A program made the translations under genes and the position numbers. From a bacterium (GTDB lineage: Bacteria; Patescibacteriota; Minisyncoccia; Phycocordibacterales; UBA2100): 33,262 nucleotides of DNA. Within the stretch, counting starts at the first letter, position 1. Each line of letters begins with the position of its first letter. The notes below the pieces were generated by a model that saw nothing but the letters and a program-made list of their open reading frames with translations, was not told where the DNA came from and searched no databases. The DNA is taken from NCBI GenBank assembly GCA_021781955.1, contig JAJXVV010000002.1:138730-171991 (forward strand). The letters are read 5' to 3'. Of the stretch, positions 23,953 to 31,175 are shown piece after piece.

Positions 23953-23974
23953 TCGATCCCGTTGGACACGCCCC

Positions 23975-24757
23975 CTACTGCTTCAAGCCCAAGCCTTTCC
24001 TGATGAGGTACCAGTTGATAGCGATGAGTGCTACTATCAAGCCGCTGAGAACGGTGAGCGAGACCCATAGGGGGATATCGGCGACGCCGAGGAAACCGTA
24101 GCGGAAACCATTGATGAGATAGAAGATCGGGTTGATGTAGGTGACATACCGCGCCGCTTGCGGCAGCGAGTGGATGGAGTAAAAGACGCCGCCCAGGTAG
24201 ACCATCGGTTGGAGGACGAAGGTCGGCACGATGTTGATGCCGTCGATCGTTTTCGCGTAAACGCCGTTGACGAGTCCCGCGAGCGCGAAGACGAGCGCGG
24301 TGAGTATCGCAAAGAGGAGGATGACGAGCATGTTCGCTACCGCGAGGCGGAGGCCGGTGAAGAAGATCGAAATGAGGAGCACGAGCGTGCCGACCAAGAC
24401 GCCGCGAATGACTCCGCCCGAGACGAATCCAGCGATCATGAGCCACGGCGGCGTCGGGGAGACGAGTATCTCGTCGATTGAGCGCATGAAGAACTTCGAC
24501 TGGAAGAAGGTGAACGAGCTGTTGGAATAAGCGTTGGTGACGATGGCGAGCATGACGAGGCCCGGCACCACGAAGGTCATGTAATTGACTCCTTGCATTT
24601 GCCCGATGCGAGAGCCGAGTACCGTGCCGAAGATGAGGAAGTAGAGCGACGAAGTGATGACACTCGGGAGAAAGGTCTGCACCCAGATGCGGAACAAGCG
24701 CACGACGTCCTTGCGCATCATCGTGTAGAAACTGATCCAGAGTTCGTACGGCGACAT
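23975..24757 (-). CDS. ABC-2 type exporter permease
   Basis: 260 residues with six predicted hydrophobic segments and no ATPase motifs. Typical ABC-2 features: FLPSVITSSLYFLIFGTVLG near the first helix, VNYMTFVVPGLVMLAIVTNAY, a central KFFMRSIDEILVSPTPPW cytoplasmic stretch, and LGGVFYSIHSLPQAARYVTYINPIFYLINGFRYGF near the end. This is the layout of DrrB/NodJ-like permeases. It follows the ATPase gene by one base, so they form one transporter. The cargo (drug, lipid-linked glycan or other) is not given by sequence. Confidence 0.92.
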   Translation of the reverse strand: MSPYELWISFYTMMRKDVVRLFRIWVQTFLPSVITSSLYFLIFGTVLGSRIGQMQGVNYMTFVVPGLVMLAIVTNAYSNSSFTFFQSKFFMRSIDEILVSPTPPWLMIAGFVSGGVIRGVLVGTLVLLISIFFTGLRLAVANMLVILLFAILTALVFALAGLVNGVYAKTIDGINIVPTFVLQPMVYLGGVFYSIHSLPQAARYVTYINPIFYLINGFRYGFLGVADIPLWVSLTVLSGLIVALIAINWYLIRKGLGLKQ

Positions 24758-24758
24758 A

Positions 24759-25517
24759 CTATTTTTCTGCGGTTAGTCGTAAGAATACCTCTTCGAGCCT
24801 ACCGCCGCGGAATCCATTCTCCGCCGCGCCGTCGCCGTCGTGCATCGCGAGCACGTCCTGCATCGTGCCGTTGACGATGATCTGGCCTTTGTTGATGATC
24901 GCAACATGCTTTGCGAGCTGCTCGGCTTCCTCAAGGTAGTGCGTGGTGAGGAGGACGGTAAGGCCGCGCGCGCTCAGTCCGGAGAGGTACTCCCACATGC
25001 CGCGGCGCAGTTCGACGTCGACCCCGGCGGTCGGCTCGTCGAGGATGAGGAAGCGCGGCTCGTTCACCAGCGCGCGGGCGATCATGAGGCGGCGCTTCAT
25101 GCCGCCGGAGAGCGTGCGGCTCTGCTCGCGCGCTTTGTCGGCGAGCCCGAGGTCGGCGAGCAATCTCTCGGCGCGCGGTATCGCGACCTTGCGCGGTATG
25201 CCGTAGTAGCCGGCTTGATTGACGACGATGTCGATCGGGTTCTCGAAGGGATTGAAGTTGATCTCCTGGCCGACGAGCCCGAGCAATGTCCGCGCTTTTT
25301 CCGGCCGCCGGTCGATGTCGTAGTCGAACACGGAAACGGTGCCGGAGGTTTTGTTGACAAGTCCTGCCGTAATGCCAATCAAGGTCGTCTTGCCTGCGCC
25401 ATTTGGACCAAGGAGTGCGAAGAAGTCGCCTTCGGGTATCGCGAGCGACACGCCGCTGAGCGCCACAACGCCGTTGCTGTAGGTTTTCTTGAGGTCGTTG
25501 ATCGTGAGGGCGTTCAT
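24759..25517 (-). CDS. ABC-2 type exporter ATP-binding protein
   Basis: 252 residues. Walker A GPNGAGKTT (37-45), Q-loop at VGQEINFNP, signature LSGGMKRRLMIARAL (137-151), Walker B FLILDEPTAGVD with E161, and H193 in TTHYLEEAEQL. It belongs to the CcmA/DrrA-like exporters. It lies 15 bases after the HAD gene and one base before its permease, in a minus-strand run that begins at DUF1993 or further up at galU. Confidence 0.93.
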   Translation of the reverse strand: MNALTINDLKKTYSNGVVALSGVSLAIPEGDFFALLGPNGAGKTTLIGITAGLVNKTSGTVSVFDYDIDRRPEKARTLLGLVGQEINFNPFENPIDIVVNQAGYYGIPRKVAIPRAERLLADLGLADKAREQSRTLSGGMKRRLMIARALVNEPRFLILDEPTAGVDVELRRGMWEYLSGLSARGLTVLLTTHYLEEAEQLAKHVAIINKGQIIVNGTMQDVLAMHDGDGAAENGFRGGRLEEVFLRLTAEK

Positions 25518-25532
25518 GGAAGATTGATGATA

Positions 25533-26264
25533 TCAAATGAGCAATGCGTTGGCGATGAAATCGAACGTGTCATCAGGGTTCTTCACGGCGCGTGTCGGTA
25601 TGACGCCGATGACCGCCTCGTCGTTGCCACCCGGAAAAAGCGCGTCGCCCAGGTACAGGCAATCCTCCTTTTTCCACCCTTCGAGTTCAAGCAGGCGGGA
25701 CACGTTGTGCCCCTTGTCTTTTCCTGCGGCAACGAAGTTGAACGTGGTCGTGCCGGCGGGGACGACCTCGACGTGCGCCGCGGTCAACGTCTTGAGCTCG
25801 TTCGGGAGCGCGCGAAGTGCAGCCTGCCGCTTTGAATCGCCGGGGTCGAAGGCATATTTTTCCTCGGCATCTTCGTGGAAACCGATAACGCTGTAGCTGA
25901 TCTGTGCGCCACGGTTTTCCACCAGGTCGTTTTCATCCTTCACTGAAAGGTCGAAGTGACGTTTGAGTGCGTCCACGAACGTCATGACTGAAGTTACTTG
26001 TGCTGATGTGAGCGGTTCGTTCCAAAGCTCGTTGCCTTGCTTGTCGAGTGCGTGATTGCCGCTCTGTGCGAGCGTGTAGTAGTGACCGTCGAAACGAGAG
26101 GTTATCTGCTCTCTGATCTGTTCGCGATTACCGCCGGACACAACGATCACGTCTCGTTTTGCGCATAATGCAGCGAACAATCCCTGATGTACCGCATCCA
26201 TAGGGGCGCGACTCACGGTGAGCGTCTTGTCGAGATCAAAGAATATGTGCGTCGGCGTGCTCAT
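25533..26264 (-). CDS. HAD-superfamily phosphatase, type IIB (paralogue of 4020-4778)
   Basis: 243 residues. Motif I FFDLDKTLT (D10, D12), motif II VIVVSGGNREQI, and the terminal GDALFPGGNDEAV. The GGND ending and the cap region are like those of the first HAD protein and eukaryotic-type phosphomannomutases; the two proteins are clearly homologous but well diverged. The likely substrate is a sugar phosphate. It starts four bases after the DUF1993 stop and is followed by the ABC exporter, so it may be translated with both; a role in making an exported glycan precursor is possible but unproven. Confidence 0.8.
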   Translation of the reverse strand: MSTPTHIFFDLDKTLTVSRAPMDAVHQGLFAALCAKRDVIVVSGGNREQIREQITSRFDGHYYTLAQSGNHALDKQGNELWNEPLTSAQVTSVMTFVDALKRHFDLSVKDENDLVENRGAQISYSVIGFHEDAEEKYAFDPGDSKRQAALRALPNELKTLTAAHVEVVPAGTTTFNFVAAGKDKGHNVSRLLELEGWKKEDCLYLGDALFPGGNDEAVIGVIPTRAVKNPDDTFDFIANALLI

Positions 26265-26268
26265 TTAG

Positions 26269-26805
26269 TTAGTTGTCGTGAAGCACGAGGTCGACCAGGT
26301 AGTCGCCTTTGCCCAGCGCGATGCCGTTTTTGCGCAAAATAGCGTAGGCGGTGACGACGTGAAAGTAAAAGTTGGGCATGAGGTACTGCGTCGCGTAGTC
26401 GAAGGCCTTGAGGTGCTTGCCGGGGAAGTAGGGAAGCTCGACCTTGCGATCCTCGTGGCCCGCTACCGCATCGGGCTTGATGGTGTCGAGGAATGCGATC
26501 GTCTTGTCCAATCGCTCTTTCAGCTCCGCGACGGTCGATTCGGTATCTTCGAACGCGGGCGCTTCGATGCCGGCGAGCCGTGCGGCGCCGAGTTTCGCGT
26601 TGTCGGCGGCGATGCGTACCTGCATGACGAGCGGGAACTGATCGAAGACGAGGCGGTCGGCCAACAGTGCGTCTTCGTAGCTGCGGCGCGGGGTACGCTT
26701 GGACTCCGCGTGCGCGGAAGCCTTGTCGAGAATGCCCGCGAGCGCCTTGAGGGAGGTGCGCATGGGCGGTACCGTGACGGTATAAAGGTTCGTCTCCTGT
26801 TTCAT
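26269..26805 (-). CDS. DUF1993-family protein
   Basis: 178 residues. The pattern PPMRTSLKALAGILDKA at the start, then LLADRLVFDQFPLVMQVRIAADNAK (about 48-72), PEFED-like AFEDTESTVAELKERL, and GKHLKAFDYATQYLMPNFYFHVVTAYAILRKNG (about 130-162) matches my memory of PF09351. These proteins form a four-helix bundle of the DinB/YfiT type with possible metal-binding histidines; the function is not known. Here H154 in FYFHV and residues in the central helices would be candidates. It begins a tight group with the HAD gene and the ABC exporter. Confidence 0.75.
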   Translation of the reverse strand: MKQETNLYTVTVPPMRTSLKALAGILDKASAHAESKRTPRRSYEDALLADRLVFDQFPLVMQVRIAADNAKLGAARLAGIEAPAFEDTESTVAELKERLDKTIAFLDTIKPDAVAGHEDRKVELPYFPGKHLKAFDYATQYLMPNFYFHVVTAYAILRKNGIALGKGDYLVDLVLHDN

Positions 26806-26840
26806 GGTGCTTTACAAGTGAAAGTAATGGGCCAAGTGTA

Positions 26841-27404
26841 TCACGCGATCCGTCGTTCCCAATACGAGGCGGAGGTCGCCACGTAATCAGCCACGCGGCG
26901 CTCGGCGGCCGCGGCGAGCGCGATGCGGTAGCGCTCGTCGAACGCGCTCGCGGCTAAACGTTGTCCGAATTCATGGAGCTGCGCAGGGGAGGAGAGGACG
27001 AGGCGGCCGCCTTTAGCGGCCGCTCGCAAGAGCGTCGGCCCGCCGATGTCGGTTTTCTCGATGACTTCTGCCGGTGTTCCCCCGTTCGCAACGGCCTGTT
27101 CGAGCGGATAGAGCGTGACGTACACGAGGTCGATCCGCCGCACCCCAAGTTTCTTGAGTTCTGCCGCGTCCGCGTCGGTCGCGAGCAATCCGGCATGGAG
27201 TTCGCGCGAGAGCGTGACCACGCGATGGCCAAGAATGGGCGGGCCGACCAGTTCGGCTACGTCGCGGCAGGTAACGCCATTATCGCTCAAGTATTTCGCG
27301 GTTCCGGCTGAACCCAGCAACTCCCAGCCTGCGTCCGTGAGCGACTTGCCGAGCGAAAGCAGTGCCGCATCCTTTTCGTACGAAGCGAGCAGCGCGGTCT
27401 TCAT
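26841..27404 (-). CDS. Stand-alone IMP cyclohydrolase-like (PurH N-terminal, MGS-like) domain protein
   Basis: 187 residues from ATG 27404, set by a TAAAAT box seven bases upstream; ATG 27413 overlaps that region. LLASYEKDAALLSLGKSL, LLGSAGTAKYLSDNGV, VYVTLYPLEQAV and KTDIGGPTLLRAAAKGGRLVL align by eye with the N-terminal half of PurH (IMP cyclohydrolase). The C-terminal AICAR transformylase half (about 330 residues) is absent: the next gene is DUF1993. The active-site segment of PurH usually read as GRVKTLHPKVHGG is HRVVTLSRELHAG here, so the lysine and neighbours are changed, whereas the Asp of DIGGPT and the Lys of AAAK remain. It may close FAICAR to IMP, or may have shifted function; methylglyoxal synthase is less likely. 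Confidence 0.78.
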   Translation of the reverse strand: MKTALLASYEKDAALLSLGKSLTDAGWELLGSAGTAKYLSDNGVTCRDVAELVGPPILGHRVVTLSRELHAGLLATDADAAELKKLGVRRIDLVYVTLYPLEQAVANGGTPAEVIEKTDIGGPTLLRAAAKGGRLVLSSPAQLHEFGQRLAASAFDERYRIALAAAAERRVADYVATSASYWERRIA

Positions 27405-27411
27405 GCCGCAC

Positions 27412-27417
27412 ATTTTA
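27412..27417 (-). promoter_or_regulatory. -10 box TAAAAT of the PurH-N gene, leaderless
   Basis: TAAAAT on the minus strand lies in the 32-base gap after galU and seven bases before ATG 27404. Confidence 0.5.
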
Positions 27418-27436
27418 GCACGCGGCCTCGTGCGGA

Positions 27437-28309
27437 CTACAGCTTCAAACCATTCAAGAACGATGCGAATTCTCCGTTGAGATCCGGATGCTTGAGGCCG
27501 AACTCGACGACGGTCTTCAAGTACTCGAGCTTGTTGCCGGTGTCGTAGTACTTACCGCCTTTCGATTCGACCGCGTAGACATCCTGTTCTTTCATGAGGG
27601 CGACGATCGCATCGACGAGCCAGAGCTCGTTGCCCTGGCCGACCGGCGTTTGCGCCAGGAGCTCGAAGAGGCGCGGCGGCATGATGTAAGCGCCGCCGGT
27701 CATCATGTTGGAAGGCGCTTCGCCGACTTTCGGCTTTTCGACGAGGCGGTTGATCTTGTAGACGTTGTCCTTTACCGGCGAGATATCGGCGATGCCGTAC
27801 TTGCTCACGGACTGCTCCGGTACGCGCACGGCGGAGATACATGGTTTTCCGTATTGCTCCCACACGTCTATCATTTGCTTGAGGCGCGGCGGCTGTGCGT
27901 GTACGAATTCGTCGCCCCAGAGAATGGCGAACGGCTCGTCGCCGACGGCGCTCCACGCGTTCAAGACCGGCGTGCCGTTGCCGTACGAACCTTTTTGGCG
28001 GATGTAAATGAAGTTGGCGAGATCGGCGATGGCGCGGATCTCGTCGGCAAGCTTTTCCTTGCCCGCATCAAGCAGATGCCGTTCGAGTTCGTAGGGATGG
28101 TCGAAATGATCCTCAATCGCGCGCTTGTGCGAGCCGGTGACAATGATGATGTCCTCAATGCCGGCAGCGACCGCCTCCTCCACGACATACTGAATGATGG
28201 GTTTGTCGACGATAGGGAGCATCTCCTTGGGCATCGCCTTGGTCGCCGGGAGAAAGCGCGTCCCGAATCCTGCCGCTGGTATGACCGCCTTGCGCACTTT
28301 CTGTGCCAT
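27437..28309 (-). CDS. galU: UTP-glucose-1-phosphate uridylyltransferase
   Basis: 290 residues from ATG 28309 (MAQKVRKAVIPAAG); the open frame runs on to 28477 but the added residues lie in a promoter region. Nucleotidyltransferase motif PAAGFGTRFLPATKAMPKEMLP (about 10-31), then VDKPIIQYVVEEAV, WGDEF, VEKPKVGEAPSN and KGGKYYDTGNKLEYL typical of bacterial GalU. It makes UDP-glucose, a donor for glycan synthesis and possibly for the glycosyltransferase at 4893. A TACAAT box (28319-28324) is nine bases before the ATG. Confidence 0.95.
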   Translation of the reverse strand: MAQKVRKAVIPAAGFGTRFLPATKAMPKEMLPIVDKPIIQYVVEEAVAAGIEDIIIVTGSHKRAIEDHFDHPYELERHLLDAGKEKLADEIRAIADLANFIYIRQKGSYGNGTPVLNAWSAVGDEPFAILWGDEFVHAQPPRLKQMIDVWEQYGKPCISAVRVPEQSVSKYGIADISPVKDNVYKINRLVEKPKVGEAPSNMMTGGAYIMPPRLFELLAQTPVGQGNELWLVDAIVALMKEQDVYAVESKGGKYYDTGNKLEYLKTVVEFGLKHPDLNGEFASFLNGLKL

Positions 28310-28318
28310 GGTGGGGCT

Positions 28319-28324
28319 ATTGTA
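28319..28324 (-). promoter_or_regulatory. -10 box TACAAT of galU
   Basis: TACAAT on the minus strand is nine bases before ATG 28309, predicting a leader of about two or three bases. It supports the shorter start. Confidence 0.5.
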
Positions 28325-28436
28325 CCAGATATGCGCCGGGAACGTCAGTCCGCCCCGGATCGCCTTCGGAGGTGGATAAAAGGCATTGCGCTCCATTCGG
28401 GGCAGCGTCATACTTATGCAATAAAGGTCGATTCTG

Positions 28437-28451
28437 CCCTGCCGGGCAGGG
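28437..28451. repeat. Odd-length palindrome CCCTGCC-G-GGCAGGG
   Basis: Seven-base perfect arms around a central G, in the 170-base divergent gap between galU and the DUF378 gene and directly before TATAAG/GATAGT promoter-like boxes (28454-28467). It may be an operator or a small hairpin. Confidence 0.55.
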
Positions 28452-28479
28452 ATTATAAGCCGATAGTTTCTCCGCATAT

Positions 28480-28710
28480 ATGAAAGATCTTCACAAAGTG
28501 GCGTGGGTACTGGTCATGATCGGGGGCCTCAACTGGCTTTTGGTCGGGCTCGGTGACTTCGTCGGGAGCAATTGGAACCTGGTCAACCTCATTGTTGGCT
28601 CGTGGCCGTGGCTTGAGGACCTGGTATACCTACTCGTAGGCCTTTCTGCCATCTACGAGATCGTGAAGCACAGGAGTATCTGCAAGAAGTGCGCGAAGTC
28701 TGCGATGTAG
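28480..28710 (+). CDS. DUF378-family small membrane protein
   Basis: 76 residues. Two hydrophobic helices (about 7-28 and 46-63) with the family features LVMIGGLNWLLVG (11-23), a short loop with N-L-V-N-L-I-G, and VYLLVGLSAIYEI (49-61). The C-terminal tail carries C68 and C71 (CKKC) and basic residues, probably cytoplasmic. DUF378 proteins are small inner-membrane proteins with no known function. Upstream boxes TATAAG and GATAGT at 28454-28467 would give a leader of about 5-15 bases. Confidence 0.85.
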   Translation: MKDLHKVAWVLVMIGGLNWLLVGLGDFVGSNWNLVNLIVGSWPWLEDLVYLLVGLSAIYEIVKHRSICKKCAKSAM

Positions 28711-28729
28711 AATCATGTTTTGTGCGAGA

Positions 28730-28764
28730 GGCAGCCTCGTCCGCCTTCGGCGGACGAGGCTGCC
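28730..28764. terminator. Hairpin after the DUF378 gene
   Basis: Perfect arms 28730-28745 and 28749-28764 (16 bp) around loop TTC, 19 bases after the DUF378 stop. There is no T-tract on the plus strand, so termination would depend on the stem alone or on a factor. Confidence 0.7.
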
Positions 28765-28805
28765 GAGTTATACACGCGGGGGCTGGCGCACCTCAAGAGG
28801 GTGGC

Positions 28806-28811
28806 TATAAT
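28806..28811 (+). promoter_or_regulatory. -10 box TATAAT upstream of the SWIB gene
   Basis: A perfect TATAAT 28 bases before ATG 28840, giving a leader of about 22 bases that contains no clear Shine-Dalgarno sequence. Confidence 0.45.
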
Positions 28812-28839
28812 CACCCCATACTAGTCAATTACATTATTT

Positions 28840-29097
28840 ATGGTCAGAAAAGCGAACCCCGCATTGCTTAAGCCGATGAATCTCTCAGCTGAACTCGAAG
28901 TCGTCGTGGGCAAGGGGCCGATGACTCGCGGCGCAGTCGTCAAAAAGATCTGGGAGTACATCAAGAAGAACGACCTTCAGAACCCTAAGAACAAGCGCAA
29001 CATCTTGGCCGATGAGAAAATGAAGCCGCTCTTTGGCGGCAAAGGCGAGGTGACCATGTTCGAAATGACCAAGCTCGTCTCCGCGCACCTGTCCTAG
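28840..29097 (+). CDS. SWIB/MDM2-domain protein
   Basis: 85 residues, almost entirely one SWIB domain: LKPMNLSAELEVVVG (10-24), MTRGAVVKKIWEYIKKNDLQNPKNKRNI (28-55), DEKMKPLFGGKGEVTMFEMTKLVSAHL (58-84). The SWIB fold is best known from eukaryotic chromatin remodelling subunits and from Chlamydia and plant organelles; small stand-alone versions occur in some bacteria. DNA or chromatin association is inferred from the family. The gene is flanked by hairpins on both sides and so is probably a single-gene transcript. Confidence 0.92.
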   Translation: MVRKANPALLKPMNLSAELEVVVGKGPMTRGAVVKKIWEYIKKNDLQNPKNKRNILADEKMKPLFGGKGEVTMFEMTKLVSAHLS

Positions 29098-29119
29098 ACG
29101 ATCTCGCAGGCATTCCTTA

Positions 29120-29152
29120 GCGGCCTCGCCCTCTCAAAGAGGGCGAGGCCGC
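29120..29152. terminator. Hairpin terminator after the SWIB gene
   Basis: Perfect arms 29120-29134 and 29138-29152 (15 bp), loop CAA, 22 bases after the SWIB stop. It is followed by CGTCGTTCTT, a poor T-tract. Confidence 0.75.
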
Positions 29153-29178
29153 CGTCGTTCTTGCATGCCCGCAGTTTT

Positions 29179-29201
29179 ACCCAGAGGACCGTCCTCTGGG
29201 T
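29179..29201. repeat. Perfect palindrome with ACCCAGAGGAC arms and one central base
   Basis: Eleven-base perfect arms (29179-29189 and 29191-29201) around a single C. The core is shared with 16219-16238 upstream of purL. It lies in the 195-base gap between the SWIB and MscS genes; the rest of that gap (29202-29279) shows nothing I can name. Confidence 0.7.
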
Positions 29202-29279
29202 GGGGGAGGGCCTCGCTCGGCACGATCTGCCGCAGCGCTCCGGCAGACGGTGGTAGGTTGCATTTCATGCGCGAGCGGG

Positions 29280-29285
29280 TATCGT
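29280..29285 (+). promoter_or_regulatory. Weak -10-like box TATCGT of the MscS gene
   Basis: TATCGT is seven bases before ATG 29293, the leaderless spacing seen elsewhere. Match to TATAAT is only 4 of 6. Confidence 0.35.
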
Positions 29286-29292
29286 ATGGATC

Positions 29293-30147
29293 ATGAACGT
29301 GCCTGATCCTGTCGTCTTGTACGGCGCTGTGTACGCGTGGGTGATGACGAACGGTATCGCTATACTCGCGATCATCATTGGCGCGATCATCGTACGGATG
29401 GTCGGCAGGATGTTCCTCGAGCGCATCATCCGCCGTTTCGTGCCATCATCGGGATTCCCTTCCACGGAAGCGGGGCGCAAGCGTGAGGAAACGCTCATTC
29501 GCATCGCACGCGGCACGCTGACGGTCCTCGTGTGGATCGTCGGTTCCCTCATGGTGCTCTCGAAGGCGGGCATCGATATCGGCCCCCTGCTCGCCACCGT
29601 CGGCGTCGCCGGCGTAGCGGTCGGCTTCGGCACGCAGTATTTCATCCGTGACATCATCGCAGGCATCCTCGTCATCATCGAGGATCAATACCGCGTGGGA
29701 GACGCCGTTTGTCTCGATACGACGTGCGGGATCGTCGAGGACATCTCCATTCGCATGACGACGCTGCGCGATACCGATGGCACCGTACATCACATCGCGC
29801 ACGGCAGCACGACGAAAGCGTCCAATCTCTCGAAGGATTTCGCCAACGTCAACCTCAATGTCGGCGTTTCGTACGCGTCGGACCTTGAGCAGGTGATACG
29901 CATCATCAGCGAAGTGGGCGAAGAACTCGCCGCCGATCCCGTATGGAAAGCGGACATCCACAAAGCGCCGCACTTCGAGCGCGTCGACGACTTCGGCGAT
30001 TCTGCGGTCATCATCAAGATACTTGGCGAGACCGCGCCTTTGCGCCAGTGGGCGGTCACGGGCGAGTTGCGCAAACGCCTCAAGATAGCCTTCGACAGGG
30101 CGGGTATCGAGATACCGTTCCCGCAGCGCGTGATCCATCAAGCATAA
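29293..30147 (+). CDS. MscS-family small-conductance mechanosensitive channel
   Basis: 284 residues. Hydrophobic helices at about 17-38 and 72-90, then the pore helix region IGPLLATVGVAGVAVGFGTQYFIRDIIAGILVIIEDQYRVGD (about 96-137), with the Gly/Ala pattern of MscS TM3 and the start of the beta domain. The C-terminal part (about 180-284) is the alpha/beta vestibule with VGVSYASDLEQV and FPQRVIH near the end. It would release solutes upon hypo-osmotic shock. Slightly unusual is the pair of cysteines in VCLDTTCGIVEDI, where MscS proteins usually carry no Cys. Confidence 0.92.
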   Translation: MNVPDPVVLYGAVYAWVMTNGIAILAIIIGAIIVRMVGRMFLERIIRRFVPSSGFPSTEAGRKREETLIRIARGTLTVLVWIVGSLMVLSKAGIDIGPLLATVGVAGVAVGFGTQYFIRDIIAGILVIIEDQYRVGDAVCLDTTCGIVEDISIRMTTLRDTDGTVHHIAHGSTTKASNLSKDFANVNLNVGVSYASDLEQVIRIISEVGEELAADPVWKADIHKAPHFERVDDFGDSAVIIKILGETAPLRQWAVTGELRKRLKIAFDRAGIEIPFPQRVIHQA

Positions 30148-30203
30148 GGCAATCGTTCGCGAACTGTACCGAAGCGGCCATGACCCCGTAGCCGAGCGTC
30201 CGC

Positions 30204-30209
30204 TATACT
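30204..30209 (+). promoter_or_regulatory. -10 box TATACT of the matrixin-like gene, leaderless
   Basis: TATACT, then six bases (GGGGCC), then ATG 30216. Confidence 0.6.
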
Positions 30210-30215
30210 GGGGCC

Positions 30216-31163
30216 ATGACGCGTCGCGTTCTCGATTGGACAGTGCTGCTCGCCGTGCTCGGCGTAGGCGGTTATTGGGTGTACGCTCACCACGCGCAGG
30301 TACAGACCGCGGTGCAGCTCGTGCGCTCGCAGGTGGCGCCGTGTTCGAGTCCGGTCACGTACTCGCTCGGCTCCATCGATCCGCGCTTTGGCATCGCAAC
30401 GAGCACCTTCATCGCCGACATGAAAGAAGCCGCGAGCATTTGGGCGCAATCCGGCAAGACGCTCTTGCAGTATGAGCCGGAAGGCGGCGCGGTGACGGTC
30501 AGCCTCGTGTACGATGCGCGCCAAGCGGCGACCGATCAGCTCAAGGCGGCGGGCATTCAGGTCGATCAGAGCAAAGCGACGTACGATTCGCTCAAGAGAC
30601 GTTACGACGCGCTCTCTGCGCAGGTCGATGCCGAGCAGGCGGCATACGACGAGCGCGTCGCCACGTACAAGAGCGACGAGTCGGCGTATAATACGGCGGT
30701 CGGTCAGTGGAACGCGCAGGGTGGTGCGCCGCCCGACGTATACACCCAGATGCAACAGCAACAACAGGCGCTCCAGAGCGAATACTCGAGCGTCAAATCC
30801 CAGGAAAGCGCGCTCAATGCCGACATTTCCATGCTGAACGCGCTTGCGACCACGATCAATCAGCTCATCGTTCAGCTCAACCTCAACGTGCAGCAGTACA
30901 ACCGTACGGGAACGGCGCAAGGAGAGTTCGAGGAGGGCGTCTACGTCCTTGCGGACGGCGCACAGACGATAAACATCTACGAGTTCAGCGGGCACGTGGA
31001 GCTCGTCCGCGTGCTCGCGCACGAGATGGGGCACGCGCTCGGGCTCCAACACGTCGCCGATCCGCAGGCCATCATGTATCACCTCAACAGTGGGACCAAC
31101 CTCACGCTCGCCAAAGCCGACCTCGCGGAGCTCGACTCCGCGTGTCACTTCGCGTCGCAGTAG
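30216..31163 (+). CDS. Membrane-anchored matrixin-like zinc metalloprotease with inserted coiled coil
   Basis: 315 residues. N-terminal anchor at about 8-24. Residues 45-108 resemble the first beta/helix part of a metzincin domain (VTYSLG, FGIATSTFIADMKEAASIW, VTVSLVYD). Residues about 115-232 are a long, Gln/Ala/Ser-rich heptad region, a predicted coiled-coil hairpin. The catalytic part follows: HEMGHALGLQH with zinc ligands H269, H273, H279 and catalytic E270, and a Met-turn IMY (286-288). The normal matrixin fold therefore seems to be interrupted by an insert of over 100 residues. The protein should face the outside. Substrate unknown. It sits directly before the J-like/S41 gene, whose box follows the TAG at once. 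Confidence 0.82.
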   Translation: MTRRVLDWTVLLAVLGVGGYWVYAHHAQVQTAVQLVRSQVAPCSSPVTYSLGSIDPRFGIATSTFIADMKEAASIWAQSGKTLLQYEPEGGAVTVSLVYDARQAATDQLKAAGIQVDQSKATYDSLKRRYDALSAQVDAEQAAYDERVATYKSDESAYNTAVGQWNAQGGAPPDVYTQMQQQQQALQSEYSSVKSQESALNADISMLNALATTINQLIVQLNLNVQQYNRTGTAQGEFEEGVYVLADGAQTINIYEFSGHVELVRVLAHEMGHALGLQHVADPQAIMYHLNSGTNLTLAKADLAELDSACHFASQ

Positions 31164-31169
31164 TATAGT
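31164..31169 (+). promoter_or_regulatory. -10 box TATAGT of the J-like/S41 gene, leaderless
   Basis: TATAGT starts right after the TAG stop of the protease gene and ends six bases before ATG 31176. Confidence 0.6.
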
Positions 31170-31175
31170 GGACGT

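Noticed and set aside
26999-27026. Two GCGGCCGC copies forming a possible hairpin in the PurH-N gene
   Set aside because: Each copy is self-complementary, so the pairing is automatic; flanks do not extend the stem perfectly.
27405-28477. Longer galU start at 28477
   Set aside because: The extra 56 residues have no similarity to GalU and run through the divergent promoter region; a TACAAT box directly before ATG 28309 supports the short form.
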